Below, in pieces: positions 51,861-63,255 of a stretch of DNA of 64,000 nucleotides (its first letter is position 1; each line of letters opens with the position of its first letter). The DNA lies in the NCBI GenBank assembly GCA_965153355.1, contig OZ231126.1, positions 102,920,001 through 102,984,000 of the forward strand, read 5' to 3'. Below the pieces are notes generated by a model that saw only the letters and a list, made by a program, of their open reading frames with translations, was not told where the DNA came from and searched no databases. The DNA comes from Flaccisagitta enflata. Lineage: Eukaryota > Chaetognatha > Sagittoidea > Aphragmophora. The position numbers and the translations under genes are program-made.

Positions 51861-53022
51861 ATGGAAAGCATGGATAAGTCACTCTCTCTATCCAAATATG
51901 CAAATGTATGCGCCAGGATCAACTTGTATGACAACAAATCAAGCGTCGACATAGGTAAGTTGGTACATTGTAATAGGTGATTGATATACTTATACTGCAC
52001 TGTACCCATTCGTCAGTTTGTCGGTTGGTTCTCTCATGGACATGCGCTTTCAATTTCGCTCTTCTTTCTCTCTCTTCCCAAATGGCAGCGAAAAAGCCAT
52101 TTGGGAAGCAGCAGCATGAACACGCCATGCTGGAAGTGGACGAGTGGCGCGCATTAGCAGAGGCGTTACCTGAATTGAGAAAGACCGCCGACGAAATTAA
52201 CACAAAAATGAATGACGAGAAGACGGGGGACGCGGTGACGTTTCCATGTAGCGTCACAAAGATCCTGTCCACGCGTTACATGGCTCGTCTGAACTTGTAT
52301 CAGGTAATTGCCGGCAGAGATTTACAGATAGACCGACTGATCAATCGATTAGCAGATAAGCGGTCTTTCATTGTTTTCAATTGTTTCTCATCGTCATCGT
52401 TTCTTCTTTCACTCAGGTTCCATCAAGCAAGACAACATACATCACCCTCGCGATTAGAACCTATGTGACTGACAAGGATAACAAACAGCGGATTACGAAA
52501 GAGGGCGTGACCCTCAATTACCGGTGAGGCCCTCAAACCTGATGTTGAAGCTGATGATGATGATAATGCCCATAGTTAAGCACGTTCATCACTGATACTC
52601 ACGCCAATATGATTATTCTATCTGTCACCTCAGGGAGCTGACAATCTTGAGCGATTCTATGGGGGTTGTCAGCAATGTGCTGCAGGATACGTTGACGTCT
52701 ACGCGTTTTTTGGACCTTAGAACGTTAGACGATGTGAATCGAGAGGTAAGTTACAATTCGATTACCTGTTCAGTATTTGGGATACCATGAATCGATCGGT
52801 CAAACGAGGTCTAAACACGCACGCGCAACTTTCATCTGATTTTTTTTTCATTTCCTCTGATACCCTCAGATTACGCATCTCCAAGCTTTTTGGCAGTTGG
52901 CCAAGCCAGGGCAGCGGGCACGATGGATATTGGAAAAGAAGGCCCAGGATGACTTTTCGCCGCCAAATCCAAATCCCGAGCCTTCCAAATTCAAGATGGA
53001 TCTCAACGCTAGCGGGCGTTGA
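51861..53022 (+). CDS. Tandem PC4-like (ssDNA-binding fold) protein, five exons (element B)
   Basis: Exons: 51861-51954, 52089-52303, 52417-52523, 52634-52745, 52870-53022; all introns are GT-AG and phases agree. The first part, KYANVCARINLYDNKSSVDI then LEVDEWRALAEALPEL, and the second, TTYITLAIRTYVTDKDNK then ITKEGVTLNYRELTILSD, show the same order: two or three strands with an R-x-x-x-Y, a turn, then a conserved G/E-x-x-L-x-x-x-E-W/L helix start. This is the layout of the PC4/SUB1 single-strand DNA-binding coactivator, here apparently twice in one protein. It closes the element-B array. The assignment is a pattern call; it could be another strand-helix fold. A role in replication as an SSB substitute is inference. 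Confidence 0.5.
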
Positions 53023-53113
53023 TCCTCTGATGGCTACGAGCATGTTGAATGAACTTTAGATACCGGCGTCTCTCTTTCTTATTGTCGTGGGTTGGGGTGG
53101 CAGGTTTGCGGCA

Positions 53114-53116
53114 ATG

Positions 53117-53202
<86 letters not shown>
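53114..53202 (+). repeat. (GA)n microsatellite
   Basis: A ga run with one ggg interruption, directly after element B. Confidence 0.95.
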
Positions 53203-53203
<1 letters not shown>

Positions 53204-54429
53204 AACGGACGGACCATTTGACTAAAAGAAAAAAAAACAAGAACTGATCGGTGGACGGATATCGATGTACAAGTAGCTTTTTGCGTAAGAGTAATGGAAT
53301 GTTTTTAAAAAAAAAAAAAAGAAGCTAAAATATAAAACACAACTTGATTCGTCAATGATTGACTGAATGTGACCATGATATGAAGGCTGGACGGACAAAA
53401 TTGGGCTTAGACATCATATTTTTGAACCAGGAATGGAGGTTTCATCATCATCATTTCTTTCATCGTCTCTTTTCTTCCCTCTTTTTCTTATTCCCCTTTC
53501 TTTGACAATTGTAACCAATATGCATGCATATATCAACGGGGAGCGATTTTTTATTAGTTCATATATATCGCTTATATATCATAGAAAATAAAAAGAAAAA
53601 AACACTCATCTTTATGAGTAAATACTATTTTTTTTATTCCCAAGTGAAAGTAAAAACATGAATCAAATTGAACAAAGAGAAAAACATGTGAGTTAGGCAG
53701 CAGCAGCAATAACAGTGGCATGAAGATAGATATCGCTATTCGAACTCCTGTCCCTGTGTCAAAACAAAGTTGCGGACGGGTGGGCAGTAATGCATAAAAA
53801 AAAGGAGGAATTAAGAGGAATCATTGTCTTACTCGGTATTTTCCGCCCAAACTACAGGTTTACGTAGGGCAGGAGGGAGAAAAAAGGGAAAACTATGATA
53901 CTTGTTATAATAGAAGCGCTTGTTTTCATATAAGTGCATCGAAACTTTTGTCATTGTTTGTATATATAAGCTATGCTCATGACTTTGAATCTGAGTCACA
54001 TCGTGCCTTTGAGGCTGACAGCTTTTTAACGTCTTAAGGTAGTTTGATACTGTAATAACGCCATCCGAAATGAGATTCCTCTTAATTCCCTTGGCTCTGC
54101 ATAAGGCTGGGGTAGAGGCAGGGGTAGGAGGAGGGGCGTTAGACGCCCCAATGCTCATGCCGTACAGCTTCGGCTTCAACGCGAGACAAAGATGAACATA
54201 GGACGGAAAATTTATGAAGGAAAATGAAGTGTTTCACAAAACTTTTTGCATCATTATCAGGACAATAATGAAGCTGGAATGCTTTTAGTGGACAAATTAT
54301 CTCTAAGGATACTTGGTGCATACATTTTTATCATATTCTGACTTAAAATGCAATTTGAACCATGCAATTCACATAAAAACAAGCAAGAAAATGATGTTTT
54401 TTGTGATTTTCTGCTTACACTTTTTTTCT

Positions 54430-54575
54430 TTTTCTGAGGTTGAAATTCTAAGAAAGCCAAATACAGGGAAATTTTGCATTTTGGAAAACATAGTTCTCTC
54501 TGTAATCGATTTGGGAAGAGAACTATGTTCTTTGTTTTTTCATTTTTTCATTTCCTATGTAAATTTAGAATTTCA
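54430..54575. repeat. Small palindromic MITE-like unit
   Basis: gaaattctaag at 54442 and ttagaatttc at 54566, with inner pair acatagttctct and agagaactatgt, form a stem of roughly 60 bases. Confidence 0.5.
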
Positions 54576-55376
54576 ACCAGCCCCCTGTCAGTGACCAAAA
54601 ATGAAATAAGTACAAATTTTCAAAGTAATTTTTTTGGTAACATGGGCTAAACTTGGTCCTTTTGCTGAATCAATGCAAATTTTTCTTTTAAATATTATAT
54701 CTGAACCATCTCAATCTTCTTTATTCACTTATTTTTGCATTTTTATTTATACATTTTTTCTATTTTGACCTTCTTTGAAACACAAATGTTGCCTTCGGAG
54801 GAAAGCTGTCCTAGGAAAAAGCATGGGGCTGGTTTTTAGTCTCATTTTTATATAGACCTAACTGTCCGCGACTCTGTTGTCGCAGGGACAAGAGTTTGTC
54901 CTTAATCGCTCTTTCACTAGGCAAATCACTTCTCCAGACTTCGAAGATAGGATGAAAGACCTCGAATGATGAAATGTCTAACCAAAATCTCATTTGGTAA
55001 AAGGATTTCCAGAGTCGGACACATGATTCCACGCCGGGTTGACCCTTGACACAGATGACAAATGAATCTGCATGTGTCAGAGGGAAAGGAAAGGAAAGAA
55101 AGGGAAGAGATGTTATCTCTAGTGGAAAGATGTTTTAATATCACAATTTGTAAAGAAAAGATTGGCCGTTCCTGCTACTTGGATTGTAGTCCATCTGTCT
55201 ATGTCGGTCAGTCTGACACGCTTTTTGCTCACCTGTATCAGTGAAAATTAGGTAGAGATTCTACGAAGGTGGCCTGTCCAGGGCACGGACCAGGCCGTTG
55301 TAGTACATGTTAATTTGCACATTTTTGGCCAAGTCTAATATAATTTGAGTCAAATAGATAGGCCTGAGCATAGTGT

Positions 55377-55379
<3 letters not shown>

Positions 55380-55433
<54 letters not shown>
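55380..55433 (+). repeat. (GA)n microsatellite
   Basis: Pure ga run just upstream of the sequence gap. Confidence 0.95.
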
Positions 55434-55437
<4 letters not shown>

Positions 55438-55603
55438 AAGAAAAGCGAGGGGGAAAAAATTGTTAAACTTTAAACATAGAAAAAAATTAAGAGAAAATGA
55501 GGATCAAATGTAAAGTAAAGAGAGAGTTGACAAATATCATGACGCACAAGCTCTTTTTAAAATAAAGGGAACTCATTTTTTTCCCTCTTTGTTCTCATCC
55601 TCG

Positions 55604-55613
55604 NNNNNNNNNN
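55604..55613. other. Assembly gap (10 N)
   Basis: Ten Ns; the LINE coding frame reaches the gap edge on the other side. Confidence 0.99.
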
Positions 55614-58170
55614 GATCTTCAATATTCAAAACCTTGAGATTTTTCATACGAGGCTCTGAATGGGAGAACCAATGACACTTAGTAATAGATCTTATAGATT
55701 TTTTTTGAATAATACTCAGTCTTTTTAGGTTTTTAGCACGACAAGCTCCCCAGATTTCAAGACCATAAGTGAAATGAGAAGACACCAGTGAATTATATAA
55801 GACCAGCAAAGAAGATGAAGGTAAATAGTTTTTTATTCTGTTAAGGATTCCAGAATTCTTTGCCATTTTCAAGGCAACAGCATTGCAATGTTTCTCCCAT
55901 GTTAGATGACTATCAAGGCACATACCTAGGAAGGTAGCAGAATCTTCGCAGTCAATGGAAATATTATCTAAAACTATTTTCATGTCTTCCTTTGCAAAAG
56001 ATTGACCTTTTTTTCTAAAACAAACCATTTTTGTCTTATCAATATTAAGTTTGAGTTTGTTAGCTTTGAAGTAGTCACTTAAGGATCTCAGGTCTTCATT
56101 AATTGACATTGTTAGATCTGTAAGGTTTTTACCTTTGATGATGAGATTTGTGTCATCAGCAAACATTACCGGAACTAGTTGACTAAGTGAAGCAGGTAGA
56201 TCATTTATGTATATAAGAAACAATAAAGGGCCAAGGATGCTTCCTTGTGGTACCCCAACAGTAATATCCTCTTTGCCACTTAAAGCTCCATTTAAGTCAA
56301 CATATTGTTTACGGTTTGATAGGTAAGATTTAAACCATGCATGCCAATTTCCTCTTATTCCATAATGATCTAATTTTTTCAACAAAATATCATGATCAAG
56401 TGTGTCAAAAGCTTTGCTTAAGTCACAAAAGATCCCTATGGCATACTCCTGATCCTGGAATGCTTTTTCTACAGTTCGTAAAAAATCTATTGTTGCATGC
56501 GAAGTATTTCTGCCTTTTCTAAATCCATATTGAGATTTGAATAAAATTTGGTATCGAACCAGAAAGTCAAAAAGTTTAGAGTATATCATTTTTTCAACAA
56601 TTTTTGAAAATACTGGCAACAAAGAAATAGGCCTGTAATTTGTAAATAAATATTTCTCCCCTTTGCCTTTATATATCGGGATTACTTTAGCTATTTTCAT
56701 TTTATCTGGGAAAGTACCTTCATTCAGTGAGCAGTTAGCTAGATGCAAAAGTAAAGATGCTATAATACCCCCATCACTTATCACAACTGCCTGTGACAAG
56801 CCATATGCATCACAGCTCTTTTTTGCATTTAATTGCTTGCAAGCATTAATAACATCTTCTTTTGTAAATTCAGTAGGGGCAAGGGTTTCTGAGTTTCTTT
56901 TACAGTGCTTAAGCATATAGTGGTCTGCTTCCCTGGTAGACATGCCAACACTTTCATTTGTACTAGGCCCAACTGTAGCATAGAATTGGTTCATAAAGAA
57001 TGCACTTTCTTTTATATTTGTTAGCCAGGTGTCGTTGTGTTTGAAAGCTGCTGGTAAGTTGGTTTTGTTGTTTGTTTTACCCATAATTTGTTTCAGTATT
57101 TTCCAGTGCTCCTTTGTATTGTTGATATTTTCTTGAATTTTACGGTCCAAGTAATTTTTCTCTGCTTTTCGACAGTCGCTAACTATCTCATTTCTGAGTT
57201 TTTTATATTCAGCCCTTCGGTTCTTTAGTTTAGCCAGACGATCCCTTTTCCTGATTTTGTACAAGATTTCTGAGGTCATCCATGGGTTTTTTGGGAGCCG
57301 GTTTCCCTTATTTGTAAATGTTTTTGTTGTGATTGCATTAGTGTAATGTTTTTCATAGATTGCCAAAAAGGACTCAAAAGCAGCATTTGGCTCTGATTCC
57401 CTAAAAACCTCCTCCCATTTTTCTTTTTTAAGCGTCTCTTTTCGTTTTGAATGTCCTGACTGGGTGAAGTACCTTATTGTTGTTTTAGTCACAGTGGCCT
57501 TTAAAGGTTCATAAAGTTTTATTATGCAAAAGACAGGGAAATGGTCAGTGTAACCATGTGAACCGGCAAGCTCTGAAGCAAGAATCCCAAAGTTGATATT
57601 TTCACCCTTATAGAAGATATGATCAATAAGGGTTGCACTTGAATGCTTGATCCTTGTTGGTCTAGTTATGCCTGGCAGCATACCACATGCCACCATTTGG
57701 TCGAGGTATTCAGATGTCATAGAGTGAGTTTCATACTTTAAGAGGTCAAGATTCATATCACCTACTATAACTAGCTCATTTGATTTTTTATCAAGATATT
57801 CAAAACATTTGTTCATTGAATCCAAAAAGGTTTTTGTATTGCCATCGCCAGGTTGGCGATAAACATTAAGAATAATCAGATTTTTTCTTCCTGTACTTAA
57901 ATTCATCTCAGGAAGTTTGATTATCAATCCTTCAAAAATCTCTTCAATATAGATTTCCGGATACAAGATTTTTGCACTTTCAGCCAGTTTTTCCTCAATG
58001 AAGATCCCCACTCCTCCACCCTTTTTATTTTTCCTGTCCTCATGGAAAAATTTGTAACCAGGTAGAAGATTTTGGAGGTCTGAGGTTGAAAAACCATGAT
58101 TTTGTTTATCATTTAAATGAGTTTCAGAGAGAGCAATTATATTTGGTTTATTTGAATTGTTTGAAATATT
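55614..58170 (-). CDS. LINE ORF2: endonuclease and reverse transcriptase (CR1/L2-like), partial at both ends
   Basis: The polyprotein nicks target DNA and reverse transcribes the element. On the minus strand the frame is open from gap to gap, about 850 codons. The APE endonuclease has its catalytic Glu in NIIALSETHLND near the truncated N terminus, then VIVGDMNLDLLKYE, ATLIDHIFYKGENI and SHGYTDHFPVF. The reverse transcriptase has FTNYRPISLLPVFSKIVEKM, SQYGFRKGRNTSHATIDF, GIFCDLSKAFDTLDHD, VGVPQGSILGPLLFLIYIND and the FADD active site in VMFADDTNL. Motif wording is closest to the CR1/L2/Crack group. No stop interrupts it, so it may be a young copy; its 5' and 3' UTRs are missing in the gaps. 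Confidence 0.92.
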
Positions 58171-58180
58171 NNNNNNNNNN
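58171..58180. other. Assembly gap (10 N)
   Basis: Ten Ns at the truncated N-terminal side of the LINE frame. Confidence 0.99.
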
Positions 58181-58780
58181 GACTATCTGGCTGAACCCCC
58201 TAATGGAAAACAATACAAACAGCAGATCATTTTCTACTAATTTGGTAATCATGGCTGGCAGAACCCTTGTCTTTCTGTAGAACTGCAGAGATGGAAAACA
58301 TGCAGCAGGAGCCCTCTCTGTACTAACTTGGGGATCATGGCTGGCAGAACCATAGTAAATCTGTAGAACCCTCTATATTTTTCTGGAATCAGCTCATGAA
58401 ACCCTTGTCTTCCTAGCTTAGAACCCTTATGTAACACAATACATACAGCAGATATTTCTACTAACTTGGTAATCATAGCCGCAGAACCCTTGTCTTGCTG
58501 GCAGGGAATCACAACACAATCCATACAGCAGATCTTTTCTACTAATTTGGGGTCATGGCTGGCAGAACCCTTGTCTTTCTGGCAGAACCCCCTCATGTAA
58601 TACAATAAATACAGCAGATCCTTTCTACTAACTTGTGGATCATTGCTGGCAGAACCCTTGTCTTTCTGGCAGAACCCCCTCATGTAACACAATACATACA
58701 GCAGATCCTTTCTACTAACTTGGGGATCATGGCTGGCAGAACCCTTGTCTTTCTGGCAAAAGAGGATGAGCTTAAAACTT
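58181..58780 (-). repeat. 87-bp degenerate satellite, first block (minus orientation)
   Basis: Units carry ggttctgccagccatgatc, agttagtagaaaggatctgc and tgttacatgaggg on the minus strand. Because the unit is 87 bp it stays in frame and creates a spurious repeating peptide. Confidence 0.85.
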
Positions 58781-59216
58781 TTTTCTAATAAGGTGCAAAG
58801 CACAGTGCTTTGCATGAAAAAAGAATAAGTGGGACCAGGTATTTTATTGCGGAGGCTTTGTTCATCTGTCCGTCCATCCTTCCTGGTGATTGAGTTGAAA
58901 AGTGGAAAAAACATGCAATTTCGATACTTCTAGTGTATGAAAGTTGGACAACATTACTACTCCACGTTTGAGTGTTGGGGGTGGGTTGGGGTGTAATAGG
59001 GGTAAGATGAACCTGTCCACCCGTCCCCAACGATATAATGACCCCGCGTCACTTGCTATTTGATGAACCTCATCTAAAAAGCACAAAAAAAAAATAATAA
59101 AAACAGAATATGTAGCACATATGAAGCGGGCCCCTTTATCCCACAGCTAGGTAAATTTGTAGGACCAATGGCAAAATGAAAATACTCAGGCCCTTAGCCC
59201 TGCTTTATTTTCCGGC
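58781..59216. other. Intervening non-repetitive sequence
   Basis: No gene or repeat boundary recognised; a 9-base A run lies near 59085. Confidence 0.45.
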
Positions 59217-59830
59217 CTGTGTTTTTGGGCAGCGGCCCCGAAGGGGACGAAGTCCTGTAGAACACAGGGGAATCTGTCCATCCATACGTATGTCCGTCCG
59301 TACGTCTGTCCGTACATCCGTCCATCCCCCGCTGCCCCATCCTCAGGGCTTTGTCTCCTTTGGGGCCTACTCTGACCCTAATTCTGCTAAATAGCCCAAA
59401 TCCAAGCATATTGGCCAAAATCCAAGCAAAATGGCCCAAATCTTGCCAGAAAACCCTAATTCTGGCCAGAGGTCCATCATTTTGGCCTCCAATACCAAGA
59501 TTCTGACCAGATTTGGGCCATTTTGCTTGGATTTGGGCCGATATGCTTAGATTTGGGTCACTGTGCTTAAATTTGGGCCATATTGCTTGGATTTGGCGTA
59601 TTTGGCAGAATTAGGGTCAGAATAGGCCCAGAAGGAGACAAAGCCCTGAGGATGGGGCAGGGGGGGACGAACGGACGGACGGACGGACGGACAGATTCCC
59701 CCTGTGTTCTACAGGACTTTGTCCCCTTCGGGGCCGCTGCCCTGCTCCCTCTCAACTTAAATCACATACTACTCAAGCAAGGCACAGGTACCGCTGACCA
59801 CTTACCGCCTTTGGGCTGCTATTCCATTTA
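59217..59830. repeat. Foldback repeat of the GGCCCCGAAGGGG family, second full copy
   Basis: The left arm starts gggcagcggccccgaagg and has ggacgaagtcctgtagaac; the right arm ends with caggactttgtccccttcgg and taccgctgaccac. Inner inverted words aatccaagcaaaatggccc and gccattttgcttggatttgg and a central minisatellite of gacggacggac match the copy at 440-1150. Confidence 0.75.
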
Positions 59831-60660
59831 TCTAGGGGGTCTGCCAGAAAGTAACTATGAAGGGGTTCTACCAGATTGACCATGGTTCTGCTAGCCATGA
59901 TCCCCAAGTTGGTACAGAGGGTTCTACTGCTATTTTCAATCTATCAAGGGGGTTCTGCCAGAAAGAAAAGGGTTCTGCCAGCCATGATTCCCAAATAAGT
60001 AGAAAAGGATCTGCTGTATGTATTGTGTTACATGAGGGGGTTCTGCCAGAAAGACAACGGTTCTGCCAGCCATGATCCCCAAGTTAGTAGAAAGGATCTG
60101 CTGTATGTATTGTGATACATGAGGGGGTTCTGCCAGAAAGACCAGGGTTCTGCTGGAGCTGATCCCAGAAACTATAGAGGGGGTTCTGCCTGATTGACTA
60201 TGGTTCTGCTAGCCATGAACCCAAGTTAGTACAGAAGGTTCTGTTGCATGTTTTCCATCTATCAAGGGGGTTCTGCCAGAAAGACAAGGGTTCTGCCAGC
60301 CATGATTCCAAAATAAGTAGAAAAGGATCTACTGTATGTACTGTGTTTCATGTGGGGGATCTGCCAGAAAGACAAGGGTTCTGCCAGCCATGATTCCCAA
60401 GTTAGTAGAAAGGATCTGCTGTATGTATTGTGTTACATGAGGGGGTTCTGCCAGAAAGACAAGGGTTCTGCTGGAGCTGATCCCAGAAAGTATAGAGAGG
60501 ATTCTGCCAGATTGACTATGGTTCTGCTAGCCATGGTCCCAAAGTTAGTACAGAGGGTTCTGTTGCATGTTTTCCATCTATCAAGGGGGTTCTGCCAGAA
60601 AGACAAGGGTTCTGCCAGCCATGATTCCCAAATTAGTAGAAAATGATCTGCAGTATGTAC
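59831..60660 (+). repeat. 87-bp degenerate satellite, second block
   Basis: Plus-orientation units with ggttctgccagaaagacaag and ccatgatccccaagttagta; variant units have ttctgctggagctgatccc or ttgactatggttctgctag, so at least three unit types alternate. Confidence 0.9.
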
Positions 60661-60661
60661 A

Positions 60662-61213
60662 GTAGATGTCGTCTAGACTTGGAAATACGGGGGAATTCAT
60701 TACAGGAAGACAAATAAACTAAAGAGACTGATATTTGAAATATAAAGTAATAAAAGGATGCTTTATTGCCCATGGGGGTTGGTTGCTATGGAAACACATT
60801 TCCATGTATTCACGCCAAAGTATCAATATTTTGAGAAATTTTTTGAGGGAACATTGTTTAAAATTAAATTTGCTACAGCTTTCCCACAGTATGTTCTGTA
60901 AGAATAGTGCTCGTTTAGCCGTTGCTAGGGGGAGTAACTATGTGTGACAGCCCTGTGATGCTCCCTAGCAACCGCCAAACTAGCGATATTCTTACAGAGT
61001 ATACTGTGGGAAAGTTGTAGCAAATTTTATTTTAAACAATGTTCCCTCAAATTTCTTAAAATATTGATACTTTGAGTGGCCAATGATGTTTCCATAGCAA
61101 CAACATGGGAATAAAGCATCCTTTGTAGTTTATATTTCAAATATCTGTCTCTTAAGTTTATTTGTTTTCCTGTAATGAATTCCCCCGTATTTCCAAGTCT
61201 AGACGACATCTAC
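60662..61213. mobile_element. Fully palindromic Tc1/mariner-like MITE, copy 2
   Basis: CAGTAGATGTCGTCTAGACT at the left and AGTCTAGACGACATCTACTG at the right are perfect inverted repeats, flanked by TA on both sides (60660-60661 and 61214-61215). The arms match to a centre near 60940. It is inserted in the satellite block, so it is younger than that array. Confidence 0.8.
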
Positions 61214-61224
61214 TGTATGTTTCC

Positions 61225-61560
61225 CATTAGAGAGTCAAAGGTTCTGCTGGAGCTGATACCAGAAACAATAGAGGGGGTTCTGCCAGATTGACTATGGTTC
61301 TGCTAGCCATGATTCCCAAGTTAGTAGAAAGGATCTGCTGAATGTATTGTATTACATGAGGAGGTTCTGCCAGAAAGACAAGGGTTCTGCTGGAGCTGTC
61401 CCAGAAACTATAGAGGGGGTTCAGCTAGATTTATTATGGTTCTGCTAGCCATGATCCCCATGTTAGTACAGAGGGTTCTGCTGCATGTTTTCCATCTCTC
61501 AAGGGGGTTCTGCCAGAAAGAGAAGGGTTCTGACAGCCATGATTCCCAAATTAGTAATAG
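61225..61560 (+). repeat. 87-bp degenerate satellite, third block
   Basis: Continuation of the array after the MITE, with the same unit types. Confidence 0.85.
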
Positions 61561-61619
61561 TCGCCAAAGCGTTATATGGTCAGCGGAACCCGATGCCCCT
61601 ATGTTTATTTATGTTGGTA

Positions 61620-62400
61620 TGAGATGATGAGTGGGGCAGCGGCCCCGGAGTGGCCGATGACCTATGATTCCACCCTGGACAATTACAGGGTCTCTAATAC
61701 CTGATTTTGGGTCCTTTTAGCCTGATTTGATGTCTAGGCTGCCTTAAGGTTGAAGGCGCCTGGTTTGAGGTCTGAGAAGTTTGAGAAGCTGGTTTTGGGG
61801 CTTAGAGGCCTGATTTTGGGTCTAATTCAGGGCTGAAGGCCTGGTTATGGGCTGGGAAGGCCTGATCAGGGTCTGATAGACCTTGTCTGAGGTCTGAGGT
61901 CTAGAAGGCCTCATTTTGGGTTTGAAAGGCCAGATTGGGGGTCTGTAAAGGCCAGATTTGAATTTGAGAGGACTGAATTAGGTACTGAAAGGCCTGAATT
62001 AGGGTCTGAGTGGCCTAATTTGAGGTCTGAATGGTACATCAGGGGCCCAAAAGACCTGATTTGGTGTCTGTCAAGGTCTGATTTTAGATCTGAAAAGCCT
62101 GACTGGGGTTCTGAGAGGCTTGATTAGGATACTAAGAGGCCTAATTTGAGGTCTGGAAAGCCCTGATTTTGGGTCTGAAAGGCCTGATTGAGGTTCTGAG
62201 AGGCCTAAATTAAGGTCTGGAAGGCCTGATTTGGGATATGATAGGCCTGATTGGAGGTCTGAAAGGCCTATTTTAAGGCCCAATAAGCTATGATCTAGGC
62301 CTGGGGGGACAGTCGGACGGACGGACGGACGGACGGAAACCGGAAAATTTGCCCTATGTGGAATCATAGGTCATCGGTCCCTCCGGGGCCGCTGCCCAAA
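61620..62400. repeat. Minisatellite-cored foldback unit, copy 3
   Basis: The flank with ggggcagcggccccgg and ccgatgacctatgattccac and its inverse (gtggaatcataggtcatcgg, ccgctgcccaaa) bracket a long array of aggtctgaaaggcctgattt-type 20-bp words (61690-62290) and a ggacggacggac run. Inserted between satellite blocks. Confidence 0.75.
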
Positions 62401-63000
62401 AAAGGATCTGCTGTATGTATTGTGTTACATTAAAGGGTTCTGCCAGAAAGACAAGGGTTCTGCCAGCCTATCCTCAAGTTAGTAGAAAGGATCTGCTGTA
62501 TGTATTGTGTTACATGAGGGGGTTCTGCCAGAAAGACAAGGGTTCTGCCAGCAATGATCCGCAAGTTAGTAGAAAGGATCTGCTGTATTTATTGTGTTAC
62601 ATGAGGGGGTTCTGCCAGAAAGACAAGGGTTCTGCTGGAGCTGATCCCAGAAACTATAAGGGGGTTTCTGCCAAATTGACTATGGTTCTGCCAGCCATGA
62701 TCCCCAAGTTAGTAAAGAGGGTCCCCAAGTTAGTACAGAGGGTTCTGCTGCATGTTTTCTATCTATCAAGGGGGTTCTGCCAGCAAGACAAGGGTTCTGC
62801 CAGCCATGATTCCCAAATTAGTAGAAAAGGATCTGCTGTATGTATTGTGTTACATGAGGGGGTTCTGCCAGAAAGACAAGGGTTCTGCCAGCCATGATCC
62901 CCAAGTTAGTAGAAAGGATCTGCTGTATGTGTTGTGTTACATGAGGGTTCTGAGAAAGGCTAGGGTTCTGCTAGCCATGACCCAAAAGTTGATGGAAAAC
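62400..63000 (+). repeat. 87-bp degenerate satellite, fourth block
   Basis: Same unit types as above, including near-perfect copies with ggatctgctgtatgtattgt. Confidence 0.9.
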
Positions 63001-63255
63001 ACTTTTACCATCATTATTCACTGGAAACGATTAAGTCCACTTTTAACGTCTTAGCAATCATTTGCATATTATGGTGAGTTTCAGTTTTTTTATCATATCT
63101 CTGAAACTGTTCATTTCATCTTATGTTGTTATATATTTATCATCAACTTACATCTAGTTGTCAAATGGAACTTTTGGTGACACGTAGAAAGTCATACAAT
63201 TAACGGTTTCTGAAATAGCATCTCACATGACATATTTTACAAAACATGAAAAACG
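63001..63255. other. Non-satellite insertion
   Basis: About 250 bases unlike the satellite, no gene seen. Confidence 0.5.

Larger units (their letters stand above)
42617..53022 (+). mobile_element. Polinton/adintovirus-like element B, intron-rich, partly decayed
   Basis: A compact co-directional array encodes two coiled-coil proteins, a membrane protein, the packaging ATPase, two conserved virion proteins, integrase, penton, a pVI/pX-like protein, MCP, adenain-like protease, a charged protein and a tandem PC4-like protein. Neighbouring genes overlap or nearly touch, as in viral genomes, yet many are split by short introns. No protein-primed DNA polymerase was found. Termini were not identified. 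Several genes have in-frame stops or frame changes, so this copy is probably not functional as it stands. Confidence 0.85.
53023..55600. other. Flank of element B: no gene recognised
   Basis: A (GA)n run lies at 53114-53202 and another at 55380-55433. Short minus-strand frames at 53829-54460 and a repeated inverted pair around 54480-54530 (acatagttctct, agagaactatgt) suggest a palindromic MITE at about 54430-54575. Nothing else is supported. Confidence 0.5.
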
